Shown in pieces: positions 1 through 11,394 of a stretch of 64,000 nucleotides of DNA. This stretch comes from Paroedura picta. Its lineage: Eukaryota; Chordata; Lepidosauria; Squamata; Gekkonidae. The stretch covers positions 19,330,501 to 19,394,500 of the forward strand of contig NC_135380.1 in the NCBI RefSeq assembly GCF_049243985.1. The letters run 5' to 3'. The position numbers were made by a program, and so were the translations under genes. Position 1 is the stretch's first letter. Each line of letters opens with the position of its first letter. The notes beneath the pieces are model-generated. The model had not been told where the DNA came from. It saw only the letters and a list, made by a program, of their open reading frames with translations, and did no database searches.

Positions 1-768
1 TACTATGCTTGGATAACAATCCTGTGCACACTTATGGAGGAGCGATTCTTACTGAATTGTGGAACTTGCTTCTGAGTAAGCATCTGTTGGGTTGAACTCT
101 GCCTGTAAAAACATGACACAGAAGGGGAAGGAGAACGTGGAATTTCTTCTGACTGGACTTGCATGGGATTAAGCTGTTCAAGCAGCCTTTCACATACACA
201 GGCGTAACTGGAGAAGTTGGATCTCAATGGTTTGATAGTTCTCTTTTTCTCAAATAACACTAGAATTTGAGTGGTCCCTGTAACCTCATATCCAAATCTC
301 CAGCAAAACTATATCCTAGGGCAGAATTTGTAAACCAAAGTTCCGTGGAAGTCCTAGGTTCTGCCAGCATTCCTAAGGGTTTCTATGAAATTTTACTACT
401 CCCACTTCACATTTCCCCTTCTTTTCCCTGTTGAATGTTGTAATTGTTGATTTTATTTTTTTAATTGTGTGCAGGGAGAAGGATGGGGTTTGGTAGTATA
501 GTGTGACATGTTGTAAGTGTTCCTCAACCAAGAAAGATTGAAGACCAGTGCCAGAAGTGTGTGTTCAAATAGAACTCATTGTACTGTTGGAAAGTACATA
601 ATGGTGAAGTTTAGTAAGCTTGGGCCAGGTCAGTGCCTGAACAGGAAACCCATCATCAGAGCCCTCCAATAAATGTGGGGTTTCAAGCTAAGTAAATGAT
701 TATGACATTGTAAAGAAACGAGAGAAGAAATATTTCAAAGAACTAAAATAGTTGCCTTTTCTTTGTAG
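1..768 (+). other. KCTD9 intron 1 (3' part)
   Basis: The window opens inside the intron before exon 769-890. I see no coding exon, repeat family or RNA gene here. The acceptor is a T-rich tract ending TTTCTTTGTAG at 758-768. The missing first exon should encode the short N-terminal peptide of KCTD9. Confidence 0.6.
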
Positions 769-3700
769 GTTGTTGCTGTTTATGGGACGCTGTCTGACTT
801 GCTCTCCGTGGCTAGCAGCAAGCTTGGAATAAAAGCAACCAGTGTGTACAATGGGAAAGGGGGCCTTATTGATGACATTGCTTTGATCAGGTAAGATGAG
901 CCGGAACTGAACATTTGTTCATTATGAGCGAGAGTATGAGCTAAATGGATGCTAGAGCACTGTGTAACAAGGGGCTATAAAGCTGTGGATCGAGATACCG
1001 TATATACTCGCATATAAACAGAGGCACCTAATTTCACCACAAAATGCTGAAAAACCGTATTGACTCGCATATAAGCTGAGGCGGGTGTTTGGATAGTGAC
1101 TTTTCCCCCTTCACTTTTGGGTAGGATCTTTTTTTTTTTCCTTTTCTTTTCCCTCCTCCTCCCTCTGACCCCGCTTGCCTTTTTATATCCAGTCCTTCTT
1201 CTTATCCAATTCCCTATTCATCTTGGCACAGAGTTGTTGAAGTGTGGCACTCTGATTCTTTGCCTGCGTTCTGAAGAAGTCTGTCCAAGGGGAGGCTTTA
1301 TTCCATGGCCTTTTTGAATGGTTAATTGGCTCTCGGCCACCAAATCCCAAGACAATGAGCCTTTGGCTTTGTGTGTCTAGGTTAGAATTTTTAAGAAGCT
1401 TGGGGTGGAAAACTAAACCACTTAGTATCTGGATTAGGTTGGGACTCCCTATTTATAAATGAAGAAAACTAAATGGGTTGTTTGCTAAAATAAGTTCAGG
1501 ACCCCGTATTTGTTCATGGAAAAAATTGTTTCTCCCTTTGCCTGTCCCTCAGGGATGATGACGTTCTGTTTGTATGTGAAGGGGAGCCATTTGTTGGTAA
1601 GTATATGGTTTTCCTCAGTTGATCTTTGCCTTTAGAAACGAGCCGCCCGAAGTTTGCAAAACGCACTAGCAAAGTTTGTGTGCATTCCATGCCTGTAGAT
1701 CCCCAGACAGATGTAAATCCTCCCGAAGCATTAACAGGATCTCATTCAGACTGGCTAACACTCAACGTCGGCGGACGATGCTTCACAACGACTCGGTAGG
1801 AACCCTACCACCTTATTCAAAAGTGTTTCCCCGCTTGGTGTATTCAGACGACTAAGTCTGCAGAACTCCTTGCGTGCTAATAGTGTAGCATTATTTGTTC
1901 AATGTGTGGGCTCATGTTCTTTACAGAGGTGGCTGTATTTTCAGCCCTGCAAGATAGAATAGATGTCTCTTTATTAATATGTTGACCTGAATGCAGTATG
2001 AAACCAGAGGTTCCGTGAACTCTTCCACATACAAACCCTTCCCATTCGTTCCATTGGTAATAGTGTATACATTGCATATCAGTGTGTTCTTTACTGCATA
2101 GTTGCAGCTGAGCTAGATAGTACACTGGGTCCAACACAGCTTTTCTTCATGTGTGTGAATGTATGTACATAACAAAGAGCATTTCCTGCAGGTAACAAAT
2201 ATGAGTGGAGGAAGCACAGGTGAGAGGGTGCTTAATCTGTCCTTTCTGGTAATTCCCACCCCCACCCACCCCCCCAATGAAAATCACCTCCGTTCCAGGG
2301 GCTGCTTTTCATACCATTTCCTGGAAGAAAGAAAGTTCATCATCCTTTCCTTGCCTGCCCTTCTTTCAGACCAGCAACCTGCAGAGGCTGCTTTTGATTT
2401 TATTTAACAGTGAAACTAGGGGAAATAAAATGGAGCTGTGAGCAATGGCTGCTTGGCTAGGAGTCGTTCCATATTGGGCTAAGAATTCATGTCTTCCATG
2501 GGCAAGCAATTACAATGGTTGGTCATTTGACACAAGAGAGATGGTTGCTCAGGTGAATATTGGTGAGGTGTCTTCTTTTTAAGCCTTAACTTTGCTAGCA
2601 TATTTTTTAAAAGTATATGCCTGCTTGAAATAAAAGTACCAAATAAAAACATAATGCATGGAGAAGCAAATGAAACAAAACAAGCAGATCAGCAATGCTG
2701 TTCCCAACCCAAACCGTCATCTAAAGATAAAACTGTTGAATTGGCTCATGAATGCTTATGCTCCAGGTAGGGGTTTAAATGCGACGCCCTCTATTCTGGA
2801 GAAGAGGGTTTGATTCCCCCCTCCTCCACATGTAGCCAGCTGGGTGACCTTGAGCTAGTCACAGTTCTACTAAGGGCACTATTCACAGAGTAGTTCTGTC
2901 AGAGCTCTTTCAACCCCACGTACCTCATAGGTTGTCTGTTGTGGGGAGAGGGAGAGAAAGGTGTTTGTAAGCTGCTTTGAGACTACTTTGGGTAGTGAAA
3001 GCGGGGTATAAAAACTAATTCTTCTTTCCTAGGAGCACTTTAGTCAGCAAAGAACCTGAGAGCATGCTGGCTCGCATGTTTAAAGACAAAGGTCAGTATG
3101 GATTTCAGTTCTTCTGTGCTTATGGGGGAAACTTTTCTCAAAATCTAGGAAAGGCCTCTGTAAAGGTGGTGTATACCTCACCAGTTCCCCCATACCCACA
3201 AGTGGGTCTTCCACTGTTGTAGCAGATGGGAGACCCTTGGCAAACTCTGGTGAGACAATCTCTATCATTTTACATGATATGATACTATCTGTTTTGAGTT
3301 CAGCACTGTAATGGACAGTTTAAACAGACATCAATTGATCGCAGGAGCAGGCCACAAATGCCTTGCCTTATAATGGCAGGGATCTGATTTATGCAAGGAA
3401 ACTGCAAATGGATGGAATTTTGCTGTGATCTTTCTCCTGGAAACAGATGCGTGGGGGAACAGAAGAGATCACAGGGGGGCCTTCTTGATTGACCGTAGCC
3501 CCGAATACTTCGAGCCCATTTTGAACTATTTGCGTCATGGACAACTCATTGTGAACGACGGCATTAATTTGCTGGGTATGTATTATCGGAACGGAGGACC
3601 CTGAAGTTGCTTTTAGATGCCTCATGTCCCCGTTACGAGCCCTACAAGGCTGATGGATCCTGCCTGCGTACAATTTAAGTGTGTTTGGAGGGATGCTGAA

Positions 3701-6700
3701 TGCTGGTCTTGCTTGTGAGTAAATAAGTGAGAGAAATGTCTGTCTGTGAATCTGGCCCGGTGAATCCTGTGTTGGAGGCATGAGAAGGACTGCGGACAAG
3801 CCCTGGAACCCTTCGATAGCCAGAGCAGAAGTAGGATCTCTGCATTCACTTCTTTTGATTCCAGGACTGGTGTGGTTCCCTCACTGTCGAAAGAGGGCCA
3901 CGAAACTCCCGCCTCATTTATTTTATTATTATTATTACATTTATCTAGCGCCCTCCCCAGCTACATTGTGTAGGCCGTCACCCATAAGTAGTTTGTCCAT
4001 GAAGCTTCCTGATTTATAGCTGGGCCGCCCTTCTCCACTGGGGTTCCTGAGACCTTTGATAAAATGCTGGCTGTGGGGGTGGGGGAAGCATTGTGGGATC
4101 CCTATTTCAGTATTTTTTTCTCAGATGTACTCATGGCTGTTCAGTTCATTAAGAGGGGAAAAATGATTTCTTAGTAAGGCCCCATTTAGGGCCCAGAGTG
4201 TAATGTTAATCAGGGAGGCTTGCATCCTGTACTATAATTTTTATTCAGCTCTTCACGTCCCTTGTGGGAAAGTGTGACATTTTGCATTGGAAAAAGACCA
4301 ATCCAAAAATCTGGGGGATTTGTGAGGCCTTTCAGCTGTGAATTAAGCCTCTTTTCCTCCATCCCCAATTATTTTCAGTATTTGCCATGTGTGACTGACT
4401 GTTTTATTGGAGTATGCAGGTCATATGGGAGTGTTTAAAGAAACAGGGGACTAGTTACCCACCTTCCTAAGTCAAAGCTATCCAGACAGGTATAAAATGG
4501 AAACATGTGGAACTTTTGTAGTCGGTGGAACTGCTCAAGACCTTAAATACAATTGTCAGAAACAGGCTGGAATTATTGTGACTTGCACACACTTGGTGTA
4601 TTGCCAGGATTCTGTGTTCCTTGTTTCTGTCGCCTTTCCCCACCCCCATGACTGGAGTTTCCTGCTAGAGTTACATCAAGGGTTGGGGAGGGGAAACTAA
4701 CCCAGTTTATCTTCATTCATACATCACTGGCAACCAGAGTTAGTTCCTAACCAGAATTCTCCGTGTCAGAAGGGAGAAACAAAACACATGAGCCCAGCAA
4801 CAGATCAGGTTCATCCACATGTGGGTCAAAAGAAAAGAAAAACTGTAGTTAATGTTTATCAACAGTTGACTTCTGAGCATAGTTTTAAAAAATGGCATCA
4901 AATTCTATATTTGAATCTGGGTAATAGCAAACCTTGGTTAGTGTTAACCTTGGCTTAAATAGGGGTAGGGGGAGATCACACAGCTTTTGTTGTTCTGGGG
5001 CATCCTGTCCCTTGGGCAAGACACAGGGCATACATGAAAAAGCTTCCTCTTCCAGCTTGGTGTAGTGGTTAAGGCTTCTGATCTGGAGAGCTGGGCTTGA
5101 TTCCCCTTTTCCTCCTCCACATGCAACCAACTGGGTAGCCTTGGGCTGGCCACAGCACTGATAAAGCTGTTCTGACTGAGCAGTGATTATCAGAACTCTC
5201 TCAGCCTCACCCACCTCTCAGGGTTGTGGGGAGAGGAAAGGGAAGGCGAATGTAAGCCACTTTGAGGCTCCTGATAGAGAAAAGCGGCATATAAGAACCA
5301 ACTTTTCTTCTTGATTGTTTCTAGTAAATCAGAACAGCAGGGTTTTATTCTTGTCCTCTAAGTGTCTCTGCTCTGTTGTCAGGAGTTCTGGAGGAAGCGC
5401 GATTCTTTGGGATTGATTCACTCATTGAACATCTAGAAGTCGCTATTAAGGTAATTGACATTTTTGTATCAGTTTTATTTCCTCAAATGAGCAAAGGAAT
5501 ACTTATGCTATTTTGTTTTCTTGCTGCTTCGGTAAAAACACTTCCTTTTTTCCTCCCTATAGAATTCCCAACCAGCAGAAGATCATTCTCCAATCTCTCG
5601 AAAGGAATTTGTCAGATTCCTCCTTGCAACCTCAACCAAATCTGAGCTGCGCTGCCAGGTATTCAAATTAAATAGCTTTTCAACTCTGTGTGTGGGGAAG
5701 GGGGCATTTGAAAACTGTCTATTTCCATCCTCTGCAGTCGATCCAGTTCAGAACTCTACTACCTTAGTTCTGGGAGTAGAGCTATCCAGGGCCAGTTCTC
5801 CAACACAGACACCCAAGCAGCCACTGGGGTGGCCCAGTGGGGAAACTACCAAAGCATTGCAGGAGCTGAACTCGCCACTGGCATCCCTTCCAAGGCTTAT
5901 TCTACAGCCAGGCAAATCTTAAGAAAATTATTTTTTTGTTTGGGCCTGGCCAGTGATGTGGGCCCAAGATGGGAATCCATTGCTTGGGGAGGAAGATACC
6001 TACAACTAATTATATCACTAGTTTTTTAAGTGATCCAATAATGGAATGATATCACCCCCATTTTATGGGCAGAGTGACTAATGTGCTCCTGGTTGACTGT
6101 TTTGAAACACATGTGCAGGGTCTCTGCTACCCCCACCCCACCCTGATGCATTATTGACAGACTTCAGCTGCAGTCTGGGGCTGGGGCTGCCCAGGTGCTC
6201 TCAGGGTAGTTATGTAAGGATTCCTGTGCCTATTTGCATGAAGCACTTCAGAATTTTCAAACTGCTGTACTGATTCTGTGTTGATTGTCATCCCCCTCCC
6301 CCCTCTTTTAAAGGGTTTAAATTTCAGCGGAGCAGATCTCTCTCGTTTAGATCTCAGATACATCAACTTCAAGATGGCCAACTTGAGCAGGTGCAACCTA
6401 GCCCATGCTAACTTGTGCTGTGCTAATCTGGAACGAGCAGACTTGTCCGGATCAGTGTTGGATGTGAGTTCCTTTAAGTCCTTCTTAGCTCTCACTGAGA
6501 TGATCGCACTACATCTTGACTGCCTTCATGTGAGGTCCTGTATGATGTAATGCTCTTAACACAAAGTGTTGTCAGTAAAAACATCCTCTCTCCCTGGCAT
6601 GCTAGTTGTCTGACTGCAAGGAATTGTTTGTTGCTGAGGCTCACAGAATCAAATGGCTCTTTGTGCAGGCAAACCAGAGCTATTCCACCTCAGTGAGCAA

Positions 6701-9700
6701 ACCATTTGTGCTTGTAGATTCAGGTGAATAGCCACGTTGATCTGAAGCAGCAGAGTAAAGTTTGCATCACTTCTGAAAGGCATGCATATTTAAAGAAAGT
6801 GGAGCCACAAGCCAGGGAATTCCTAGTGGGCCATCTGCCGTTGCCTCAAGATAGCTACCACAACTAAGTATCAGAAAAAACAGAGATATATGTAAAAGGG
6901 TACTGTTGTTTTTCAAGGGCAGGTAACAATATGCAAAGTTTTTGTTTTCTCAAAACAAGTTTAGTTCTGTTTCACAAAAGTATTCAGCAAACTATCTTCC
7001 TTTCTTATGTTTCATTCAGCTGTTGATTACAACCTTGATTACAGCTCCAAAACATCACTCCCCTTCCCAACTTTTCTCCATTGGCTTTATCAAGGGAAAT
7101 GTGAGGGTATATGAGATTCTCCTATGCTGTGGGCCTCTACAAAAGTCCGCTTCTAACATACTGGCAACAGCGAACCATGCCAGGGTCTCTTCAACAGCTG
7201 AATGGAATATAAGAAGGGAAGATACAGTCCTGTGGAGAATTTGCTTTTGTAAAAGATGATTCTCTCTGATGTGAACCATAACTAAACTTGTTTTGAGAAC
7301 ACAAAAACTGTATTAATTGTCATCTGCCCTTGGAGAACAACAGTACCTATTTGCCTCAAGATAGGCAGATGCCATAATGCCAAAGTAGGGGGTTGGTGGC
7401 CCCTGCAACAGAGCAACAAGTGGGTATGTTCTTGTTTAACTGTTTCCCGTGTATCCCTGTTACCTTCCCCACACACTAGAGCAGGGGTAGTCAAACTGCG
7501 GCCCTCCAGATGTCCATGGACTACAATTCCCAGGAGCATTCGCTGGCAGGGGCTTCTGGGAATTGTGGTCCATGGACATCTGGAGGGCCGCAGTTTGACT
7601 ACCCCTGCACTAGAGTAAGGAAGAATTGAGGGAAAACCAACAACCATGTCTTGCTGGTTGTCTCCTGTAGGACCTGCTCCATTGGAATCCCAAGCCACCA
7701 TTGCTTAGAAGCCTCAGAGTGCTCACTTCTGGAGACAGAAAATGCATTGCATCCCTTCGAAATCTGATTCTCATTTCCTCTGTTTCTGGTAGTGTGCCAA
7801 CCTCCAAGGAGTTAAGATGCTTTGTTCTAATGCAGAGGGAGCCTCACTGAAAGGATGCAATTTTGAAGACCCCTCTGGCCTTAAGGCTAACCTGGAAGGT
7901 AAGGATCAGATTCTATTTCTTTGTAGACAATGTTTACATAAAACTTATAAACAATACATGAATAGAAGCCTGCACTCCTAACCACTATACCAAGCTGGCT
8001 CTATTATGTGCTATTGTTGATTAGTTTATGTAGTTAGGGGTTTTATCTGTATGCATCTGTGCTTTGTAGGAAAGTGGTGATGGGTTTGAGCCCTGAAGTA
8101 TGGCTAGGAAAATTTGGGTTCAGAGTCTCACGTAGCCATGAAATTCAGTGAGTGACCTTGGGACAGTTATTTTCTTCCATTAAAAATGATGGCAGTTAAA
8201 CAGGGGAAGGGAGGACTGCCCTGAGCTCATTAGTGGAAAGGCAATAAATATTTGTTATATTTATTGACTTCCTTTTTCATTGGGAAATTGGTAGCCAGGA
8301 TAATGGCCTGGAATATAAAAGGTAAGGCATGCAGTGGGTGGGTGAAAGATCTATAAGTAACCAGGGCTGTCTTTCCCAAAGAGCTCAGTTTGGTTTCTGC
8401 CCTCGAATCAGATGTGTAATAGAGGGGGGGAAGTTGCCTTTGTATTCCTGAGATCCCATTACTGGGGGCAGACAAGAAACCCAAATCAGTCCCCCAAAGG
8501 AATGTTTTAATTCTTTGCCTGCCGTAGGTGCTAACTTGAAAGGGGTTGATATGGAAGGGAGCCAGATGACCGGGATTAACCTGCGTGTTGCAACTTTGAA
8601 AAATGCAAAGTTAAAAAACTGCAACCTTCGAGGAGCTACTCTGGCAGGAACAGACTTAGAGGTGAGTCACGAGTCCACTTCCAGTCAGCGGGTGGCTTTA
8701 AAGGAAAAACTGTATAGAGTTTGGGAGGCTTTTGCAGACATCAGCTTGGCCTTTTTTTCAGCTGCTTCTCAGTGCAGCCTTTGACACTTTTGCTGCATCT
8801 CTTTGTTAACTACTTTTGGAAATGCCGACTCTGGATGTTTTCAGGTAGGGCTGTGGGCCTTTATCATTTAGCTCAGGCACTCATGGCATCCACTGTCCTC
8901 TTTCTAGTGTTTTCAAAAAGGTGCACAAGGTTAGGTGGGATTTGGGGATTTTTAAAATTCTATAATACAGTGGTTTTATATAGAGTACTTTGCCTGTACT
9001 CTATATAACTGTAGGACTTGACTCTTGAGTAAATACTATTGGATAGCATGGCTAAAATGCTTAAAAGCGTATAAAAGGTTATTCATTTTTCAAAAGTCAC
9101 ATATTCTTATCAAAATCTGACCAGAATCTGTCACTGTACACATGTACAAGGAGCATTCATCAGCTGTCATGGTTTCTAGCAACAGTATGGATTAACAATG
9201 GTTAGACTTATGTAGAAGGACAGTGAGGAAGAGAGGCCCTTTCTCCTGTTCCATAAGTGCATGAGATGCTTGCAAAATGAAGACCGGTGGTTACCTGTTG
9301 AGGGTGCCTTAGCTAGCTCAATACATATACTTTTCTATGTTTATGCAAGCCAATATTGTAAATCACCATTAACTTTAGAAGGCATCTCATTAAATAGAGC
9401 TTTTGCCTGAAACCCTGAGAATCTACTCTTAGAACTATATATAGCCTCACTCTCTGACATTCTGTGGTTGGCTCCAAATCCCATGGCAGCCATTTTGTGC
9501 TTGTGCCCACCACCCTGTGTTAAACTGTCAAAAGGTGGCCGCAAGCTAAAGAAGTTTGGAGACCCCTAACCTAGACGAATGGATTGAAAATCTTTGACTC
9601 AAAAAGGTTAATTGGCTACATATAAAAACTGCAGGTGGCAGCTGTTATAAGACACATTCCTCTTTCACTTTCATACAGGTATCAGCATCTACTCTTGCTT

Positions 9701-9976
9701 TGACAAGCCCCTTGCATCCCAAAACAGCATGATTGTTATATGCACAACTACCATTACAGTCCAAGTTACAAAAACTTGAAATCATAATCAATCTCCAGTC
9801 TTATTTTCAGCTGCAACAAATTTCAAGTTTAAAACTAACAGCTGCTTTCTGCCCTTCAGAACTGTGACCTGTCGGGCTGTGATCTACAAGAAGCCAACCT
9901 GAGAGGCTCCAACGTGAAAGGGGCCATCTTTGAAGAGATGCTGACACCTTTGCACATGTCTCAAAGCGTCAGATAA
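769..9976 (+). CDS. KCTD9: KCTD9, BTB/pentapeptide-repeat protein, 3' eleven coding exons (5' partial)
   Basis: Eleven exons join in one frame: 769-890, 1553-1596, 1699-1795, 3033-3091, 3447-3575, 5383-5450, 5563-5658, 6314-6463, 7793-7898, 8528-8661 and 9860-9976 (TAA). All have AG acceptors and GT donors. They total 1122 nt, or 373 residues plus stop. From memory, the vertebrate protein is 389 residues, so only about 16 N-terminal residues (exon 1) are missing upstream of base 1. The product begins [16 protein letters not shown] and ends [12 protein letters not shown], nearly identical to mammalian KCTD9. It has an N-terminal ubiquitin-like/KHA-type region, then a BTB/T1 domain, then a pentapeptide-repeat solenoid. 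KCTD proteins of this type are known as CUL3-associated substrate adaptors; KCTD9's substrates are poorly defined. No break or frameshift is seen. The next gene, GNRH1, lies 7.6 kb downstream on the same strand. Confidence 0.97.
1001..1090 (+). repeat. Short interspersed repeat with paired ACTCGCATATAA boxes
   Basis: Two copies of ACTCGCATATAA (about 1005 and 1063) flank a segment reading GAGGCACCTAATTTCACCAC. This resembles a dispersed repeat I recognise from other vertebrate genomes (TATACTCGAGTATAAGCC type), which I cannot assign to a named family. It lies in the KCTD9 intron between exons 769-890 and 1553-1596. The rest of that intron shows nothing further. Confidence 0.5.
1699..5450 (+). 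CDS. KCTD9: KCTD9 BTB/T1-domain exons
   Basis: Exons 1699-1795, 3033-3091, 3447-3575 and 5383-5450 encode the BTB/T1 fold. It opens with [19 protein letters not shown], the first beta-strand motif of KCTD BTB domains, and continues through [20 protein letters not shown] and [12 protein letters not shown], the signature end of the fold. Introns interrupt codons after GEPFV, after TTTR, after FKDK and within LLG|V, and the partial codons complete each other exactly. The domain normally mediates oligomerisation and CUL3 binding. One substitution relative to the mammalian form I remember is Cys for Tyr in GGRYF, a surface-compatible change. Confidence 0.93.
2770..3027 (+). repeat. tRNA-headed SINE with CTTCTT tail, old copy
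   Basis: Related to the copies at 5046, 29115, 41808 and 52056. The B-box-like GTTTGATTCCC is followed by CCACATGTAGCCAGCTGGGT, a region of CTCTTTCAACCCCACGTACC, then AGCTGCTTTGAGACTACTTT and a tail ending CTTCTT. It ends directly before the acceptor of the KCTD9 exon at 3033, so its tail supplies the pyrimidine tract of that acceptor. The rest of the intron 1796-3032 shows no other feature. Confidence 0.75.
3917..3962 (-). repeat. LINE-tail fragment (antisense)
   Basis: TTATTTTATTATTATTATTA followed by CATTTATCTAGCGCCCTCCC looks like the reverse complement of the AAATAA-tailed 3' end of the reptile L2/CR1-like LINEs seen elsewhere here (11395, 18125). It is short and old. Apart from it and the SINE at 5046-5314, the KCTD9 intron 3576-5382 holds nothing I recognise. 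Confidence 0.4.
5046..5315 (+). repeat. tRNA-headed SINE, near full length
   Basis: It starts CCAGCTTGGTGTAGTGGTTA (A-box region), has a B-box-like GGGCTTGATTCCCC and the body CACATGCAACCAACTGGGT, and ends AAAGCGGCATATAAGAACCA with a CTTCTT tail. The same family occurs at 2770, 27088, 29115, 41808, 52056 and 54246, and antisense at 57671-57885. It sits in the KCTD9 intron upstream of exon 5383-5450. Confidence 0.85.
6314..9976 (+). CDS. KCTD9: KCTD9 pentapeptide-repeat exons
   Basis: Exons 6314-6463, 7793-7898, 8528-8661 and 9860-9976 carry tandem A(D/N)LXX pentapeptides, for example ADLSR, ANLSR, ANLCC, ADLSG, ANLKG, CNLRG, CDLSG and ANLRG. Such repeats fold as a right-handed quadrilateral beta-helix. 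The array is interrupted by a non-repeat linker, [15 protein letters not shown], as in the mammalian orthologue. The final exon carries the unique C-terminal tail ending in SVR before TAA at 9974-9976. This solenoid separates KCTD9 from all other vertebrate KCTD proteins. Confidence 0.93.
6715..6812 (+). repeat. Interspersed-repeat fragment (CAGCAGAGTAAAG type)
   Basis: The motif TAGCCACGTTGATCTGAAGC followed by AGCAGAGTAAAG is a fragment of a repeat also seen near 20870-20935 and 31345-31415. Those copies carry the related strings GGCTACAGACGAATATGGCT and CTGACCAACCCGGCTACCT. The copy is old and its family is not certain. Confidence 0.45.
7482..7607. mobile_element. Palindromic non-autonomous hAT element with perfect 8-bp TSD
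   Basis: The 126-bp element starts CAGGGGTAGTCAAACTGCGG and ends with its reverse complement, and nearly the whole length is a hairpin. CACTAGAG at 7474-7481 is repeated at 7608-7615 as an 8-bp target-site duplication. The 8-bp duplication and CAGGGG termini indicate the hAT superfamily. It lies in the KCTD9 intron 6464-7792. There is no coding capacity. Confidence 0.9.
7899..9859 (+). other. KCTD9 introns flanking exon 8528-8661
   Basis: Introns 7899-8527 and 8662-9859 were read on both strands. I find no further exon, RNA gene or repeat I can name. The acceptors end in CTGCCGTAG (8527) and GCCCTTCAG (9859). Confidence 0.5.
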
Positions 9977-10390
9977 GCTACCAAGCCCTCTGGGAACATT
10001 GCTGCAGCCTTTTCCTTTTCTCCACCCTTTATCCTTAAAGTAGGAGTGAGTGACCTGCCTTCCACAACTTGAGTTTCTCAGCAGTGCCTCAAGAACCACC
10101 TCTGATCATACAGCTGTAGACACATCCCTTTCTGTAGGTACAGGAGCTGCTGCAACCTTCTCAAATGATGAAATTGTGAAAGCAAGTTGGCTTCCAAAGC
10201 AGCACAGTAACAGTTTGCTTGTGTCGGCAACTCTACATCACCTCACTCTTGAATGCGTCTTGGGATTTTTAATTTATAAAAGCACAATATATGCAATTTA
10301 TATTTATTATATAAGCCTGTATTTGCAGTAGAGACCTCTTGAGATGGGTAAGCCCTTATACTCTGTATTAAACTTTTTCATTCTGACAGC
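9977..10390 (+). other. KCTD9: KCTD9 3' UTR with candidate poly(A) signal
   Basis: The stretch after the stop codon has no other coding signal. An ATTAAA hexamer at 10367-10372, followed by a T-rich stretch, is the best poly(A) signal before the repeat block that begins near 10395. No AATAAA occurs between the stop and that point. The short 3' UTR is an inference. Transcripts could read through into the Penelope-like block. Confidence 0.55.
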
Positions 10391-10394
10391 AGCT

Positions 10395-10585
10395 TTTATG
10401 TTCTTCAAATAGGATTCTGTGTCTAGATCGGTTTAGAGCATGTTCATCTACTGATTCCTCTAGTCGTTTCAGTTTACAGTGCCTTTGATGTTCTTTTATT
10501 CTTATATAAATGCTGTGTTTTGTAGTCCCAATGTATACATGTCCACAGGTACATGGTATGTATTTCTTTCGTACATCAAGGTAAT
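10395..10585 (-). mobile_element. Penelope-like element fragment, inverted left arm (fossil)
   Basis: The reverse complement of this stretch closely matches the + strand segment 10690-10842 and then 11192-11220 (shared strings include ACATTGGGACTAC and GAACATGCTCTAAAC). It therefore represents the same part of a Penelope-like retroelement in the opposite direction. The two arms sit head to head with their 3' ends pointing outward. The left arm begins within about 25 bp of the KCTD9 poly(A) signal. It is a truncated fossil. Confidence 0.7.
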
Positions 10586-10589
10586 CACC

Positions 10590-11335
10590 AACTGGTTGGG
10601 AAAACTGATGCTAAAAACATAACCTTCAAACTGTCTTCAGGCACATCAGAAAAACGCTACAATCAGCAAAAGGCAAGAGGGAACCCCCTCATCTCTGCAA
10701 GAGTCTACTGCATACCATGCAGCAGTGGAAAGTATACATTGGGACTACAAAATGCAGCATTCAGACAACAATAAAAGAACATGAAAGGCATTGTAGACTA
10801 AAACAACCTGAGAAATCAGCAGTAGCTGAACATGCTCTAAACTAGCGGTCCCCAACCTTTCTCAGGTCAGGGACCATCTCCGAGGTGAGGGGAGAGCCGA
10901 TGGCCCGGGTGCTGCGCAAACGTGCATGCGCAATTGCCACATGTGCGCGTTTTTGCCACCAGGTAGCGCTAATGCGCATGCGCAGCAACTGTGTGCATGC
11001 ACGTTTTCGCCACCATGGGTGCTAATGCGCACGTGCGGCAACTGCGCGCATGCGCGTTTGCATCGCCGGCATGCCGGCAGCTCCGCCTGCCTCTTCCCTT
11101 CCTTCTCGCTGTGGGCGGGGGGACGCAGGCACAGCTGCAGGCGGCCCGATGCCAGGCCATGGACCGGGGGTTGGTGACCCCCACTCTAAACCACTCTGGA
11201 TCATATTTGAAGACACAAATACTGGAGAACACCAGTAGCTGCTACATTAGACTATACAGGGAAGCCACTGACATTCACAAACACCAGTATAGTTTCAACA
11301 AAAAAGAGACTGTGGCCCGCTATTCAATCTAAGAT
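10590..11335 (+). mobile_element. Penelope-like element fragment with GIY-YIG-type endonuclease region (fossil, hAT inserted)
   Basis: The + strand codes for a region whose VYCIPCSSGK motif resembles the start of the GIY-YIG endonuclease of Penelope-like elements. After an inserted hAT element (10843-11183) the related coding resumes, with LNHSGSYLKT and HKHQYSFNKK. The reverse-transcriptase part is not present. The fragment is 5' truncated and plainly non-functional. It is old, predating the hAT insertion. Confidence 0.7.
10843..11183. mobile_element. hAT-type element (TAGCGGTCCCCAACC) inserted in the Penelope-like fragment
   Basis: The duplicated octamer CTCTAAAC at 10835-10842 and 11184-11191 brackets a GC-rich element that starts TAGCGGTCCCCAACCTTTCT and ends GGTTGGTGACCCCCA, giving hAT-like inverted ends. 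The interior is rich in alternating TGCGCATGCGC-like runs. It is non-coding and belongs to the same broad group as the element at 24712-25058. Confidence 0.85.
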
Positions 11336-11394
11336 TCCCTATGTCCTTCTGTCCAGCTGTTAATAAATAGATCTGTCTCCCCACTCTTACCAGT

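Noticed and set aside
10926-11238. Overlapping Cys/Ala/Arg-rich frames on both strands
   Set aside because: They come from GC-rich alternating repeats inside the hAT element at 10843-11183.
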